This document shows, one piece after another, positions 9,183-17,588 of a stretch of DNA of 64,000 nt (its first letter is position 1; the number at the start of each line of letters is the position of its first letter). A model generated the notes under the pieces. That model did no database searches. It was not told the DNA's origin and saw only the letters and a program-made list of their open reading frames with translations. The DNA is taken from positions 2,367,001 to 2,431,000 of the forward strand of contig NZ_CP012401.1 of the NCBI RefSeq assembly GCF_001305595.1, written 5' to 3'. Position numbers and translations under genes: made by a program. This DNA comes from Azospirillum thiophilum (GTDB lineage: Bacteria > Pseudomonadota > Alphaproteobacteria > Azospirillales > Azospirillaceae).

Positions 9183-11225
9183 ATGACGGATGGCTCGCCG
9201 ACCTTGCCAGCCCAGAACCCCGACCTCCCGACGAACCCGCCGGATCGGCCAGCCCAATCCGACGGAGCCCAATCCGACGGAACCCAATCCGACGGAACCC
9301 AATCCGACGGAACCCAATCCGATGGCGGCCTTGCGGCGCTCGCGCTGGAGCAGATCGACCAGGGCGTGATCCTGGTCGACGCCGCCCTGACGGTGCGGAT
9401 CGTCAGCGGGCCGCTGTACGAGCTGTTCGGCCGGCCGCGCGGTTTCATGCCGGGCGCGACCTACCCGCAGCTGGTGCGCCATCTCGCCTGGGCCGGCGAA
9501 TACGGCCCCGGCAACCCGGAGGAGCTCGCCGACCGGCAGATCGCAAGCGCCTGCCGCGCCGAGCCGCCGCTTTTCGAGCACCGCCGCCCCGACGGCCGCG
9601 TACTGGAGGTGCGGACCCGGCTCCTCCCCGACGGCGGTTTCGTCCGCACCTACACCGACGTCACCGAGCGCAAGCGGGCGGAGGAGGGGCTTGCCGCCCA
9701 GCGCCACCTGCTGCGGCTGACGCTGGAGAATGCCGGGCAGGGGATCGTCCTGCTCGACCGCGACCTGCGCTACATCGCCTGGAATGCCGGCGCGCTGGAC
9801 ATCCTCGGCCTGTCGGAGGAGACGATGCGCGCCGGCCCGACCCTGCCGGAGGTGGTGCGGCACCAGCTGTCCAGCGGGCTGGTGGCGATGCCGGCCGGCG
9901 CCCCGGATTTCGGCGACGACCTCGACGCCAAGACCGCCTACCTGATGAGCAGGCTCGGCCGGCCGGCGGGCGAGTTCGTCTATGCCCGTCCCCAGGGCGA
10001 CGGCCGTTTTATCGAGGTGCGGGTGGTGCCGCTGCCGGACGGCGGGCAGGTCCGCAGCTTCATCGACATCACCGACCGCGTCGTCGCCGACGAGGCGGTG
10101 CGCCAGAGCCGCGAGATCCTGACCGGCGTCATCGACGCCATCCCGGCGCTGATCGACGTGAAGGACCGCGACGGCTCTGTCCGGCTGACCAACCGCTATT
10201 ACCGCGAGACCTACGGCCCGGCCGGTCCGCCCGCCGGCCCGGCGGCCCAGCGCGCCGCGGCGTTCGACCGGCTCGTGGCGGATTGCGGCCAGGGACTGCC
10301 CTTCCACGAGGACCGGGCGCCCGACGGCAGCGGCACCCTGCGCGACTGGCTGACCACCAAGATGCCGCTGACCGGCGACGACGGCGAGGTCACCCACATC
10401 GTCACCGTGTCGCTGGACATCACCGCGCGCAAGCGGGCGGAAGCGGAGCTGCGCGACGCCCAGGCCAGCCTGATCCAGGCGGAGAAGCTGTCGTCGCTGG
10501 CCCAGCTGGTGGCCGGCGTCGCCCATGAGGTGAACACGCCCATCGGCGTGACCCTGACGGCGATTTCCCATCTGGGCGAGCAGGTCGCCCGCATCCGCGC
10601 CCTCTACGACGAGAACCGCATCCGCCGCAGCGACTTCCACGAGTTCCTGGACCTGTCCTGGGAGACGACGCGGATGATCCTGACCAACGTCGAGCGCGCG
10701 ACCGGCCTGATCCAGAGCTTCAAGCAGGTCGCCGCCGACCAGGCCAGCGGCGAGCGCCGCCCCTTCGACCTCGCCGCCTATGTCGACGAGGTGCTGCTGA
10801 GCCTGCGTCCCCGCCTGCGCGGCACCGCGGTTTCGGTGGAGCTCGACATCCCGCCCGGCCTGGTCGTCGACGGCTATCCCGGCGCCTTCGCGCAGGTGCT
10901 GTCCAATCTGGTCATCAACGCCCTGGTCCACGCCTTCGACGAGGGCGGGACCGGCCGCATCCGCCTGTCCGCCCGCGAGGAGCCGCCGGGCTGGATCGAG
11001 ATGCGCTACGCCGACGACGGCAAGGGCATACCGCCCGACATCCGCCCCCGCGTGTTCGAGCCCTTCTTCACCACCAGGCGCGGCCTCGGCGCCAGCGGCC
11101 TGGGCCTCAGCATCTGCGCCAACATCATGGCCGGAACCATGCGCGGCAGCATCGTGCTGGAAAGCGGCAGGGAGGATGGCGGCGAGAAGGGCGCGCGGTT
11201 CCTGCTGCGCTTTCCGGTGGGGTAG
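9183..11225 (+). CDS. PAS-containing sensor histidine kinase
   Basis: 680 residues from the ATG at 9183; an upstream in-frame ATG at 9090 would add 31 residues but has no clear ribosome site. Residues ~23-48 are five AQSDG/TQSDG pentapeptides. Three PAS-like segments follow (about 50-160, 175-300, 310-430), two ending in the linker TERKRAEE or ARKRAEAE. The phosphoacceptor His is near residue 448 in AHEVNTPIG. ATP-binding motifs are NLVINALVHA, DDGKGIP and GLGASGLGLSI. No membrane segment is visible, so a cytoplasmic sensor is likely. No cognate regulator is co-transcribed. Confidence 0.92.
   Translation: MTDGSPTLPAQNPDLPTNPPDRPAQSDGAQSDGTQSDGTQSDGTQSDGGLAALALEQIDQGVILVDAALTVRIVSGPLYELFGRPRGFMPGATYPQLVRHLAWAGEYGPGNPEELADRQIASACRAEPPLFEHRRPDGRVLEVRTRLLPDGGFVRTYTDVTERKRAEEGLAAQRHLLRLTLENAGQGIVLLDRDLRYIAWNAGALDILGLSEETMRAGPTLPEVVRHQLSSGLVAMPAGAPDFGDDLDAKTAYLMSRLGRPAGEFVYARPQGDGRFIEVRVVPLPDGGQVRSFIDITDRVVADEAVRQSREILTGVIDAIPALIDVKDRDGSVRLTNRYYRETYGPAGPPAGPAAQRAAAFDRLVADCGQGLPFHEDRAPDGSGTLRDWLTTKMPLTGDDGEVTHIVTVSLDITARKRAEAELRDAQASLIQAEKLSSLAQLVAGVAHEVNTPIGVTLTAISHLGEQVARIRALYDENRIRRSDFHEFLDLSWETTRMILTNVERATGLIQSFKQVAADQASGERRPFDLAAYVDEVLLSLRPRLRGTAVSVELDIPPGLVVDGYPGAFAQVLSNLVINALVHAFDEGGTGRIRLSAREEPPGWIEMRYADDGKGIPPDIRPRVFEPFFTTRRGLGASGLGLSICANIMAGTMRGSIVLESGREDGGEKGARFLLRFPVG
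9251..9325 (+). repeat. In-frame 15-nt tandem repeat, five copies
   Basis: Five contiguous 15-nt units (starting 9251, 9266, 9281, 9296 and 9311) of the form A(G/A)CCCAATCCGACGG encode (A/T)QSDG repeats. Units 1-2 and 3-4 are identical pairs and only the last unit has a further single change, suggesting recent slippage. Copy number changes would keep frame. Confidence 0.95.
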
Positions 11226-11274
11226 GGGGAACAGCGCGGCGGGATCGTCCGGTGCGGCTCACGTCTTTCACGCT

Positions 11275-13380
11275 TCAAATCGAGTCCGATTTCACACGAT
11301 GCGATCTCGTCGCCTTGGCCAGCAGCCTGCCGGTGGCCGTGGCGAGCTGATTTTGGGTGTATGGCTTGGCAAGGCGCGGCATGTCGGCGACGACGCCCTC
11401 CGGCAGGTCGGCATATCCCGTCGCCAGCAGCACCGGCAGGTCCGGAACCATGCCCTGGGCCGCGCGGGCGAGTTCGACCCCGGTCATGCCGGGCATCGCG
11501 TAGTCCGTCAGCAGCAGGTCGACCGCCTGTCCGCTGCGCAGAAGCTCCAGTGCCTCGATGCCGGAATTCGCCTCGACCACCGTGTGTCCGAGGTCGGTCA
11601 GCATGTCGACCGTGCTCATGGCGATCAGCGCGTCGTCGTCGACCACGAGGACCACGGCGGGAGGGACATCGGCCGCCGGTGCCGGGGGCGGCTCGGCCGC
11701 CCGCACAGGTGCCGTCGCCCGGGGCAGCCACAGCTCCACCAGCGTCCCCCGGCCCGGCACGCTGGACAGCCGGAACGCGCCGCCGGACTGGACCGCCAGG
11801 CCATGGACCATCGACAGGCCGAGCCCGGTGCCCTTGCCGATTCCCTTGGTCGAGAAGAACGGCTCGACCGCGCGGGCAAGCGTCGGGGCGTCCATTCCGG
11901 CGCCGGTGTCCTGCACGCTCAGCCGCGGGGTGCGGCCGGGGGCGAGACCGGACGATGCGGCGGCCGGCGCCTCGTCCAGCGACACCGTGAGCGTGCCGCC
12001 CTCCGGCATGGCGTCGCGGGCGTTGATGGCGAGGTTCAGGATCGCCAGCTCCAGCTGGTTGGGATCGATCAGGGCCGGCGGCAGGCCCGCATGCGCCTCG
12101 ATCCGCACCAGGATGCGCGGCCCCACCGAGCGCTCCAGCAAGGTCCGCATGCCTTCCAGCAGGCCGGCGAGGTCGACCGCCTGGGGCTGCAGATCCTGCC
12201 GGCGGGCGAAGGCCAGAAGCCGCTGGGTCAGCGTCGCCCCGCGCTGCGCGCCCTGCATGGCGCCGTCGAACAGGCGCTTCGTCGTCGGATCGTCGGGAAT
12301 CCGCTTGCGCAGCAGCTCCAGATTGCCGAGCACCGCCATCAGCAGGTTGTTGAAGTCGTGCGCGACGCCTCCGGTGAGCTGGCCGAGCGTCTCCAGCTTC
12401 TGCGTCTGACGCAGCTGCTCCTCGGCACGCTCGCGGTCGCGCATCTCCGCGCGCAGGCGGTCCAGCGTTTCCTCCAGCTCGCGGGTGCGCTCCCGCACCG
12501 TGGCCTCCAGCGTCGTGGTGAGACGCTGCAGGGCTTCCTGCGCCGCCTTCTGGACACCGATGTCGACGATGACCGCCAGCGCGCCGACAAGCTGGCCGGT
12601 GCCGTCACGCACCGGCACGCCGCTGACCCGGGTCCAGGTCGACGAGCCGTCGGGCCGCCGGCAGGTGAACTCGACCCCATGAACCAGCTCGCCGCGCAGG
12701 GCGCGCGCACCGGGAAACTGCTCCGGGGGCAGATGGCGTCCCTGGTCGTCATGCCCGATCCAGCTATGGCTGCCGTCGGGCTGCCGGGATGGGATCACCG
12801 CGCCCGGCAGGAACCCTTCGAAGGCCGGGTTGCACAGCATGACCCTGCCGTCCCGGTCCATCAGCGAGACACCGACCGGCAGATGCTTGATCAGCGCCGC
12901 GAAATGGGCGCGCTCGCCGGCCAGATCGGCCAGCAGGCGGTCGCGCTCGACCAGATGGGCCCGCGCGTCGTACTGGCGGCGGCGCCCGCGCAGGCAGGTG
13001 CGCGCCACGCTGATCAGCGTGGTCGGGTGGAAGGGGCGCTCGATGAAGGTGACGTTGCCGAGCAGCTCGGTCAGGCGGGCGGCTTCCGGCGTGCGCTCGG
13101 CGCCGTCGCCGCGCATCGTCAGCAGCACGACCGGAAGGTCGGACCAGGGTGGCTGCGCGCCGATCCAGGCGACGAGCCCCTGGAGGTCGGCGGTGCGCAC
13201 GGCCTCCTCGACCAGGATCAGCAGCCCGACCCCGTCGTCCAGCGCCTGGCACAAGGCCGTCAGGTCGGGACAGGCCAGCGCGGCGATCCCGACCTCGCCC
13301 AGCAGGGCGGCCGCGACGGCGGCATCCCGTCCGCGCGGCGCCAGGATCAGCGCGCGCTCCATGGTCGCGGACTCGGTCAC
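11275..13380 (-). CDS. Hybrid histidine kinase with N- and C-terminal receiver domains
   Basis: 701 residues from GTG at 13380. Order: an atypical receiver-like domain (about 7-125, ending FIERPFHPTTLI), a linker helix, a PAS domain (~150-270), a dimerisation helix with phosphoacceptor His near residue 342 in GGVAHDFNNLL, an ATP-binding domain (~445-560, motifs NLAINARDAMP and GKGTGLGLSMV), and a C-terminal receiver with Asp near 625 in DLLLTDYAMPG. The N-terminal receiver shows no clear phospho-Asp. The start overlaps the KaiC-like gene stop by 4 bp, so the two are probably translated together. Confidence 0.92.
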   Translation of the reverse strand: MTESATMERALILAPRGRDAAVAAALLGEVGIAALACPDLTALCQALDDGVGLLILVEEAVRTADLQGLVAWIGAQPPWSDLPVVLLTMRGDGAERTPEAARLTELLGNVTFIERPFHPTTLISVARTCLRGRRRQYDARAHLVERDRLLADLAGERAHFAALIKHLPVGVSLMDRDGRVMLCNPAFEGFLPGAVIPSRQPDGSHSWIGHDDQGRHLPPEQFPGARALRGELVHGVEFTCRRPDGSSTWTRVSGVPVRDGTGQLVGALAVIVDIGVQKAAQEALQRLTTTLEATVRERTRELEETLDRLRAEMRDRERAEEQLRQTQKLETLGQLTGGVAHDFNNLLMAVLGNLELLRKRIPDDPTTKRLFDGAMQGAQRGATLTQRLLAFARRQDLQPQAVDLAGLLEGMRTLLERSVGPRILVRIEAHAGLPPALIDPNQLELAILNLAINARDAMPEGGTLTVSLDEAPAAASSGLAPGRTPRLSVQDTGAGMDAPTLARAVEPFFSTKGIGKGTGLGLSMVHGLAVQSGGAFRLSSVPGRGTLVELWLPRATAPVRAAEPPPAPAADVPPAVVLVVDDDALIAMSTVDMLTDLGHTVVEANSGIEALELLRSGQAVDLLLTDYAMPGMTGVELARAAQGMVPDLPVLLATGYADLPEGVVADMPRLAKPYTQNQLATATGRLLAKATRSHRVKSDSI

Positions 13381-14876
13381 GCCGGCTCGTCCCGCAGCAG
13401 CGGGCCGCCTTGTCCGCTGTAGACCGGCACGCCGCGCAGCACGCCCTGGAACTCGTCCAGCGGCGGTCCTAGGCTGATGCCGCGATCGGTGACCCGGTAT
13501 TCGCGGATGGTGTCCTCATGCGGCCCGGCGCGCTTCTTGATCACCGAGATCGCCCGCCGGACCCGGCCCAGCGCCTCGAAATAGCGCAGCAGTACGACGG
13601 TATCGGCAAGGTAGGTGACGTCGACCGGCGATTGCATGTCGCCGATCAGGCCGTGCTGCGCGATGGTGAGGAAGGTCGTCACGCCCTGCCGGTTCAGGTA
13701 CAGCAGCAACTCGTGCAGGTGCAGGACCAGCAGTTTCTCTTCCGGCATCGCCGCCTGGTAGCCGTTGAGGCTGTCGATCACCACGGTTCGGATATGGTGG
13801 TGGTCGATGAAGCCGCGCACGCGGTGGGTGAATTCGCCGGGCGCCAGTTCGGCCGCGTCCACCTGTTCGATCAGCAGGCTGCCGCGGTCGCGGAGGGCCT
13901 CGAGGTCCAGGCCCAAAGCCCTCGTCCGGGCGAACAGCAGGCCGAGTTCCTCGTCGAAGACGAACAGCGCGGCACGCTCGCCCCGCGCGATGGCGGCGAC
14001 GGCGAACTGGATGGCGAACAGCGACTTTCCGGTGCCTGCCGGGCCGATGATGAGGGAGCTCGACCCGCGCTCCATTCCGCCGCCGAGCAGGGTGTCGAGT
14101 TCGGCGATGCCGCTGGCCAGACGCTCTCCGGCGAATCCGGTGCGATGCTCCGCGGCGATGAGCCGGGGGAACACACGGATGCCGCCGGTGCCGATGGAGA
14201 AGTCGTGATAGCCGCCGCGGTACGCTTGGCCGCGATACTTGACCACGCGCAGCCGCCGCCGCTCCGCCCCATAGGCCGGCGTGATCATCTCCAGCCGGAT
14301 TACGCCATGGGCGATGCTATGGACCGTCTTGTCCATCGTGTCGGTGGTGAGGTCGTCGAGCAGCAGCACGGTGGCGCCATGCCGGGCGAAATAATGCTTG
14401 AGCGTGAGGATCTGGCGGCGGTATCGCAGCGAATCCTGCGCCAGCAGGCGGATCTCCGACAGGCTGTCCAGAACGATCCGGACCGGCTTGATGCGCTCGA
14501 TCGCCTCGAACAGGTGCCTGGTGGTCTCGCCGAGCTCCAGGTCGGAGGAGTAGAGCAGGCTCTGCTGGTGTTCCGCATCGAGCAGGCTTTCCGGCGGGAC
14601 CAGCTCGAACACCGTGATCCCCTCGCCAAGCGTCCAGCCATGCGAGGCCGCGGCCTCGCGCAGTTCCTCCTCGGTTTCCGACAAGGTGACGTAGAGCCCG
14701 GTTTCGCCGGCGGCGGTGCCCTCCAGCAGGAACTGCAAGGCCAGCGTGGTCTTCCCCGTGCCGGGGCTGCCTTCGAGCAGGAACACACGGTCGCGGGACA
14801 GACCGCCCGCGAGGATGTCATCGAGCCCGGCGACGCCGGTTCGCGCCTTGCGCGGCAGGTCAGTGGGTGCGGCCAT
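13377..14876 (-). CDS. KaiC-like dual RecA ATPase
   Basis: 499 residues with two RecA/KaiC domains. Walker A motifs are GSPGTGKTT at residues 36-44 and GPAGTGKS near 273-280. The second half aligns by eye with KaiC CII around ADTVVLLRY and IREYRVTDRGI. At the position of KaiC Ser431-Thr432 it has Thr421-Tyr422. No kaiA or kaiB is in the window. Clock-like KaiC proteins outside cyanobacteria often pair with a histidine kinase, and here a hybrid kinase begins inside the stop codon. Circadian function is not implied; a stress or timer role is possible. Confidence 0.9.
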   Translation of the reverse strand: MAAPTDLPRKARTGVAGLDDILAGGLSRDRVFLLEGSPGTGKTTLALQFLLEGTAAGETGLYVTLSETEEELREAAASHGWTLGEGITVFELVPPESLLDAEHQQSLLYSSDLELGETTRHLFEAIERIKPVRIVLDSLSEIRLLAQDSLRYRRQILTLKHYFARHGATVLLLDDLTTDTMDKTVHSIAHGVIRLEMITPAYGAERRRLRVVKYRGQAYRGGYHDFSIGTGGIRVFPRLIAAEHRTGFAGERLASGIAELDTLLGGGMERGSSSLIIGPAGTGKSLFAIQFAVAAIARGERAALFVFDEELGLLFARTRALGLDLEALRDRGSLLIEQVDAAELAPGEFTHRVRGFIDHHHIRTVVIDSLNGYQAAMPEEKLLVLHLHELLLYLNRQGVTTFLTIAQHGLIGDMQSPVDVTYLADTVVLLRYFEALGRVRRAISVIKKRAGPHEDTIREYRVTDRGISLGPPLDEFQGVLRGVPVYSGQGGPLLRDEPA

Positions 14877-15045
14877 GGCGGGTCGGGAGATCCGTTCTGA
14901 GGGTATCGGGCAGCGTGTCCGCCGGAATGCGGTCCAGGATCCCGGCCCGGGTCGCCGTCAGCCGGCGGTCGGGCAGGATGCGGTCGCGCGGCACGGCACC
15001 GGGATGAGGCAGGAGATCGTTGGGCAAAGGCAATTCCGCGGACAT
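14860..15045 (-). CDS. Possible small protein overlapping the KaiC-like gene start
   Basis: A 61-residue frame ends 17 bp inside the KaiC-like gene on the same strand. Codon third positions are fairly G/C-rich, though less than in neighbouring genes, and no strong ribosome site precedes the ATG. The sequence is rich in Pro, Arg, Leu and Asp with no recognisable domain. It could be a real upstream cistron of the KaiC-kinase operon or a chance frame. Confidence 0.35.
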   Translation of the reverse strand: MSAELPLPNDLLPHPGAVPRDRILPDRRLTATRAGILDRIPADTLPDTLRTDLPTRHGRTH

Positions 15046-15146
15046 CGGACACGACCGGAGGGGGCGTTCATCCAGATGTAGCGTGTCCCATGGCGGAGGG
15101 CAGCCTTAGCGATCAGCATCGGTCCTTTGGCGTAGGGACGCCGAAA

Positions 15147-15176
15147 GGCGCGGCGGCCGTCCGTTGCCGCCGCGCC
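15147..15176 (-). terminator. Stem-loop downstream of the chemoreceptor gene
   Basis: A perfect 10-bp G/C stem (15147-15156 with 15167-15176) with a 10-nt loop. On the minus strand it is followed only by TTTC, so it is a weak terminator candidate for the chemoreceptor gene ending at 15239. Confidence 0.4.
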
Positions 15177-15238
15177 GTCGACCCGCCCTGTCCCTGCTGT
15201 CCGGAATGCAGCCGCCGGCCCCCCGGCGGCCCGTGCCC

Positions 15239-16930
15239 TCACGCCGCGCGGATGCCGGACAGGAAGCGTTCGACCTCGATCTTCATCTGCTCCGACTGGC
15301 GCGACAGTTCGCCGGCGGCGCCCAGCACCTGGGACGCGGCGCTGCCGGTCTGGGTGGCGCCGCGGCTGACTTCGGTGATGTTCGCCGTCACCACCTCGGT
15401 GCCCCGTGCCGCCTCCTGGACGTTGCGGGCGATCTCGCCGGTCGCCGCGCCCTGTTCCTCGATGGCCGAGGCGATGGAGGTGGCGATCTCGTTGATGATG
15501 GCGATTGTGCCGCCGATGCCGGTGATGGCGTTCGCGGCCTCGCCGGTCGCCTGCTGCATCGACGCGATCTGGCCGGCGATCTCCTCCGTCGCCTTGGCGG
15601 TCTGGGTGGCGAGATTCTTCACCTCGCTGGCGACGACGGCGAAGCCCTTGCCGGCCTCTCCCGCCCTTGCGGCCTCGATGGTGGCGTTCAGCGCCAGCAG
15701 GTTGGTCTGGCTGGCGATGTCGGTGATCAGCTTCACCACGTCGCCGATGCGCTGGGCGGCGTCGACCAGCCCCTGGACCCGCTGGTTGGTGGCTTGCGCC
15801 TCGCCCACCGCCTGGGCGGCGATGGTGGTGGAGCGCGCCACCTGCGCGCTGATCTCCGAGATCGAGGCGGACAGCTCGTCGGTCGCCGACGCCACCGTCT
15901 GTACGTTGACCGAGGCCTGCTCGGCCGCCGCCGCCGTGCTGGCGGCCTGGTCGTTGGTCTGTTCGGCCGTTTGCGACATGCCCTGTGCCGTGGCGTCCAG
16001 TTCGGCGGCGGCGGTGCTGACCGTGCGCAGGATGCCGGACATGCTGCTGTCGAAGCCGGCGACCAGCCGCTCCACCGCGGCGGTGCGCTGTTCCTTGGAC
16101 TTGCGCTCGGCCTCCTCGGCCGCCGCCATGCGGGCGCGGTCCAGCGCATTCTGGCGGAAGACCTCGACCGCCCGGGCCATGCCGCCGATCTCGTCGCCGC
16201 GCTCCGTCCCCGCCACCTCGACCGACAGGGTGCCCTCGGCGAGATGGGACATGGTGTCGGTGATGCGGGCGATCGGCCGCACGATGCCGGCGCGGGCGAC
16301 CACGACGCTGACGGCGACCGCCGCACCGACGCCGCCGATGCCGACCGTCAGCATCAGCGCGATCATGCGGGACTTGAAAGCGTCGAGCTCGTCGTTCGCC
16401 TGCTTGATGCTGTCGATGTTCCGCTGTGCGGTCGCTTCCAGCTGCTTGCCGAGCGCAACCCGGTTGGCGCGGCCTTCCGGTGTGTTGCCGTGCTTTTCCG
16501 CTGCTTCCGGAGCGACTTCGATGCCGAGGCGGACGAGCTCGTTGCGGATGGCGATGAAATCGTTGGCGCTGTCGTTCAACTTCCGGAAATCGGCCTTCAG
16601 GCCGGGCGGCAGCAGGCTCTCCCATTCCGCCATGCGCTTTCCGATCGACGCGGTCGACTCCCGGATCCCCTTGCCGAACAGCTGCACCTCGTCCTTGTTC
16701 TTGGCCATATAGATCCCGCGGCTGTCCATCACCGTCTTGTAGATCAGCCCGCTGACCTGCTCGGCCAGCAGTGCCCGCTGCGAGCGGTTCTGGATGTCGT
16801 CGACCCGGTCGTCATAGGTGTCGATCGCGACGAACCCGATGACGCCGACCACCGACGCGACCAGTGCCATCAGGACCAGGACGGCGGAGATTTTGCGGCT
16901 GATGCTGACGCGGCTCAACAGGGTGCGCAT
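15239..16930 (-). CDS. Methyl-accepting chemotaxis protein
   Basis: 563 residues from the ATG at 16930; an ATG at 16972 would add 14 residues lacking membrane-protein character. TM1 is about residues 14-36, a four-helix-bundle-like periplasmic region follows, TM2 is near 187-212, then HAMP. The signalling domain has the invariant hairpin around [16 protein letters not shown] and [15 protein letters not shown] (about 413-440). A typical transmembrane chemoreceptor of unknown ligand. No che genes are nearby. A candidate promoter lies ~100 bp upstream. Confidence 0.94.
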   Translation of the reverse strand: MRTLLSRVSISRKISAVLVLMALVASVVGVIGFVAIDTYDDRVDDIQNRSQRALLAEQVSGLIYKTVMDSRGIYMAKNKDEVQLFGKGIRESTASIGKRMAEWESLLPPGLKADFRKLNDSANDFIAIRNELVRLGIEVAPEAAEKHGNTPEGRANRVALGKQLEATAQRNIDSIKQANDELDAFKSRMIALMLTVGIGGVGAAVAVSVVVARAGIVRPIARITDTMSHLAEGTLSVEVAGTERGDEIGGMARAVEVFRQNALDRARMAAAEEAERKSKEQRTAAVERLVAGFDSSMSGILRTVSTAAAELDATAQGMSQTAEQTNDQAASTAAAAEQASVNVQTVASATDELSASISEISAQVARSTTIAAQAVGEAQATNQRVQGLVDAAQRIGDVVKLITDIASQTNLLALNATIEAARAGEAGKGFAVVASEVKNLATQTAKATEEIAGQIASMQQATGEAANAITGIGGTIAIINEIATSIASAIEEQGAATGEIARNVQEAARGTEVVTANITEVSRGATQTGSAASQVLGAAGELSRQSEQMKIEVERFLSGIRAA

Positions 16931-17024
16931 GGGTGGTCTCGTCTCTGTCGGGAAGGGCTCTCCCGACATCATACGCCAGTATGTCTATGACCATCCGCGA
17001 CAAATTGTACCGACATCTGTCGTT

Positions 17025-17053
17025 ATTATGGCATCGGCATCGAATCCTGTCGG
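17025..17053 (-). promoter_or_regulatory. Candidate promoter of the chemoreceptor gene
   Basis: On the minus strand CCGACA (17053-17048) and CATAAT (17030-17025) are separated by 17 bp, matching sigma-70 boxes at 4 and 5 of 6 positions. A sigma-28-like TAAAG...GCCGAT pair is also present but its spacing is too long. Confidence 0.4.
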
Positions 17054-17201
17054 AAGTCTTTAAGCTCAATTAAAAGTCCCGACGCAATTCGCCGTCAGGC
17101 CTGCAAGACGATGACAATGCTGTAACGGCGTCTTGTCGTGGTGTGATCCGGTATGCGCAGGGCCGTGCGCGCCCTCACCCTTGCCGAAATGCGCATATCC
17201 C

Positions 17202-17215
17202 TTGCGAATTCGCAA
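17202..17215. promoter_or_regulatory. Perfect palindrome, possible operator
   Basis: TTGCGAATTCGCAA is a perfect 14-bp palindrome located 86 bp before the start of the 72-residue membrane protein gene. The binding factor is unknown. Confidence 0.35.
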
Positions 17216-17300
17216 TGCCAGCCGCCGTCCAATTAATTAGCTTGTGCTCATATTCCTTCACCCACCGCCGCACCCGCGGCATCGGAACGGAGCACTTGCC

Positions 17301-17519
17301 ATGGCGACCCTGACCAACGGCGGACCGAACGCCCCGGTCTATGAACATTTCAACCTCGGCATCTTCCTGCTCGCCCTGCTGGGGGCGGCGCTGCTGCTGT
17401 TGATCCTGCCGATCGGCTTCCTCTTCCATCCGCCGGTCGTGCTGTACGCCGCGCTGCTCGGCACCGCCATATTCTTCGTTGCGATCTGGATGATGACGGC
17501 AGGGGCCAAGCGGCACTGA
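17301..17519 (+). CDS. Small two-helix membrane protein
   Basis: 72 residues with two hydrophobic segments (about 20-40 and 45-65) and a short basic tail AGAKRH. GGAG lies 9 nt before the ATG. No family recognised. It is a single-gene unit, closed by a bidirectional terminator and convergent with the large oxidoreductase gene. Size and topology resemble small membrane modulators of larger complexes, but no partner can be named. Confidence 0.75.
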   Translation: MATLTNGGPNAPVYEHFNLGIFLLALLGAALLLLILPIGFLFHPPVVLYAALLGTAIFFVAIWMMTAGAKRH

Positions 17520-17539
17520 GCGACCGCTCGGCGCAAGGA

Positions 17540-17578
17540 AAAGCCGCCCTCCCACCGCAAGGCGGGAAGGGCGGCTTT
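17540..17578. terminator. Bidirectional intrinsic terminator
   Basis: An 11-bp stem (17540-17550 with 17568-17578) whose arms end in AAA and TTT sits between two convergent genes, ending 10 bp before the oxidoreductase stop codon. Confidence 0.75.
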
Positions 17579-17588
17579 CCGTTTCACC

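Larger units (their letters stand above)
16931..17300. other. Divergent intergenic region
   Basis: 370 bp between the chemoreceptor and a small membrane protein gene transcribed the other way. It contains a candidate minus-strand promoter (17025-17053) and a perfect 14-bp palindrome (17202-17215). It is locally more A/T-rich than flanking genes. No RNA gene recognised. Confidence 0.5.

Noticed and set aside
17000..17075. Sigma-28-like TAAAG...GCCGAT pair upstream of the chemoreceptor
   Set aside because: The two boxes are 19 bp apart instead of about 14; a sigma-70 pair at 17025-17053 fits better.
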